From Candidatus Thiodiazotropha sp. 'RUGA' (GTDB lineage Bacteria; Pseudomonadota; Gammaproteobacteria; Chromatiales; Chromatiaceae), in contig JAEPDS010000002.1 of NCBI GenBank assembly GCA_016842065.1, positions 186,001 through 250,000 on the forward strand: 64,000 nucleotides of DNA, in the 5' to 3' direction. Of the stretch, positions 63,895 to 64,000 are shown piece by piece; position 1 is the first letter of the stretch; each line of letters begins with the position of its first letter. Made by a program: the position numbers and the translations under genes. Under the pieces are notes generated by a model, which saw nothing but the letters and a program-made list of their open reading frames with translations, was not told the origin of the DNA and did not search any database.

Positions 63895-64000
63895 AAGAAT
63901 GGATGTTACTTGAGGGGATGAGCGGGCTCTGCTTTGAAGTTACCGTTTTTACCAACCGGGTCACTGTTCACAGACTCCCTATGTACCTGTGCAAAGCTGA

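Noticed and set aside
1-64000. Search by eye for CRISPR arrays, insertion sequences, phage or toxin-antitoxin genes
   Set aside because: No regularly spaced direct repeats, transposase motifs, integrase motifs or small toxin-antitoxin pairs were seen.

Overview
The window looks like a piece of a free-living or symbiotic gammaproteobacterial chromosome, probably of a chemolithotrophic or sulfur-oxidising type (Chromatiales/Thiodiazotropha-like). That placement is an inference. It rests on textbook gammaproteobacterial gene orders (argH-algZ-algR-hemC-hemD-hemX-hemY; lysM-dprA-smg-topA divergent from def-fmt-rsmB-ntrY-ntrX), on c4-type cytochromes, rubredoxin and rubredoxin reductase, and on an ArsR regulator with the cysteine spacing of persulfide sensors. 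GC content is moderate (mid-50s by eye). There are no rRNA or tRNA genes, no insertion sequences, no CRISPR arrays and no phage genes, so this is ordinary chromosome rather than an island.

Layout. 1-3761 (minus): a signalling cluster of hybrid histidine kinase, receiver-PAS protein, ArsR-type repressor and the start of slyX. 3814-10916: bcp peroxiredoxin, an ExeA-type AAA ATPase, a small unknown protein, a membrane PAS-PAS-GGDEF-EAL protein and pilU. 11056-16046: MOSC protein, DUF1415 protein, rubredoxin reductase and rubredoxin, MazG-like pyrophosphatase, VOC protein and argH. 16292-23298 (plus): algZ, algR, a diheme cytochrome c, hemC, hemD, hemX, hemY. 23380-27974: a diheme cytochrome c overlapping the first of two tandem paralogous Cache-GGDEF diguanylate cyclases. 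28005-32327: ferredoxin-reductase fusion, an SDR protein, an orphan ParA and ubiD, with a palindromic element between the convergent SDR and ParA genes. 32733-43623: a small secreted protein, a cytoplasmic PAS histidine kinase, a membrane heptad-repeat protein, an RND efflux pair and a PAS/GAF-GGDEF-EAL protein. 43669-50450 (minus): GNAT, an SH3-like secreted protein, a membrane protein and a btuBFCD vitamin B12 uptake operon behind a cobalamin riboswitch. 50644-63831: YqiA-like esterase, then topA, smg, dprA and lysM facing def, fmt, rsmB, a DUF4390 protein and an NtrY/NtrX two-component pair.

How it works together. The window is rich in second-messenger and phosphotransfer signalling: four GGDEF proteins (two also with EAL), four histidine kinases and three stand-alone response regulators. 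Several sit next to redox or membrane-stress genes. The most distinctive unit is the cytochrome c whose stop overlaps the probable GTG start of a Cache-GGDEF cyclase, followed by a second copy of that cyclase with its own palindrome-flanked promoter region. Other points worth checking are the persulfide-sensor cysteine spacing in the ArsR protein, the NtrX-like regulator lacking both the Walker A lysine and the GAFTGA loop, the 13-heptad membrane coiled coil, and several intergenic inverted repeats. I did not find a clearly new defence or mobile system.
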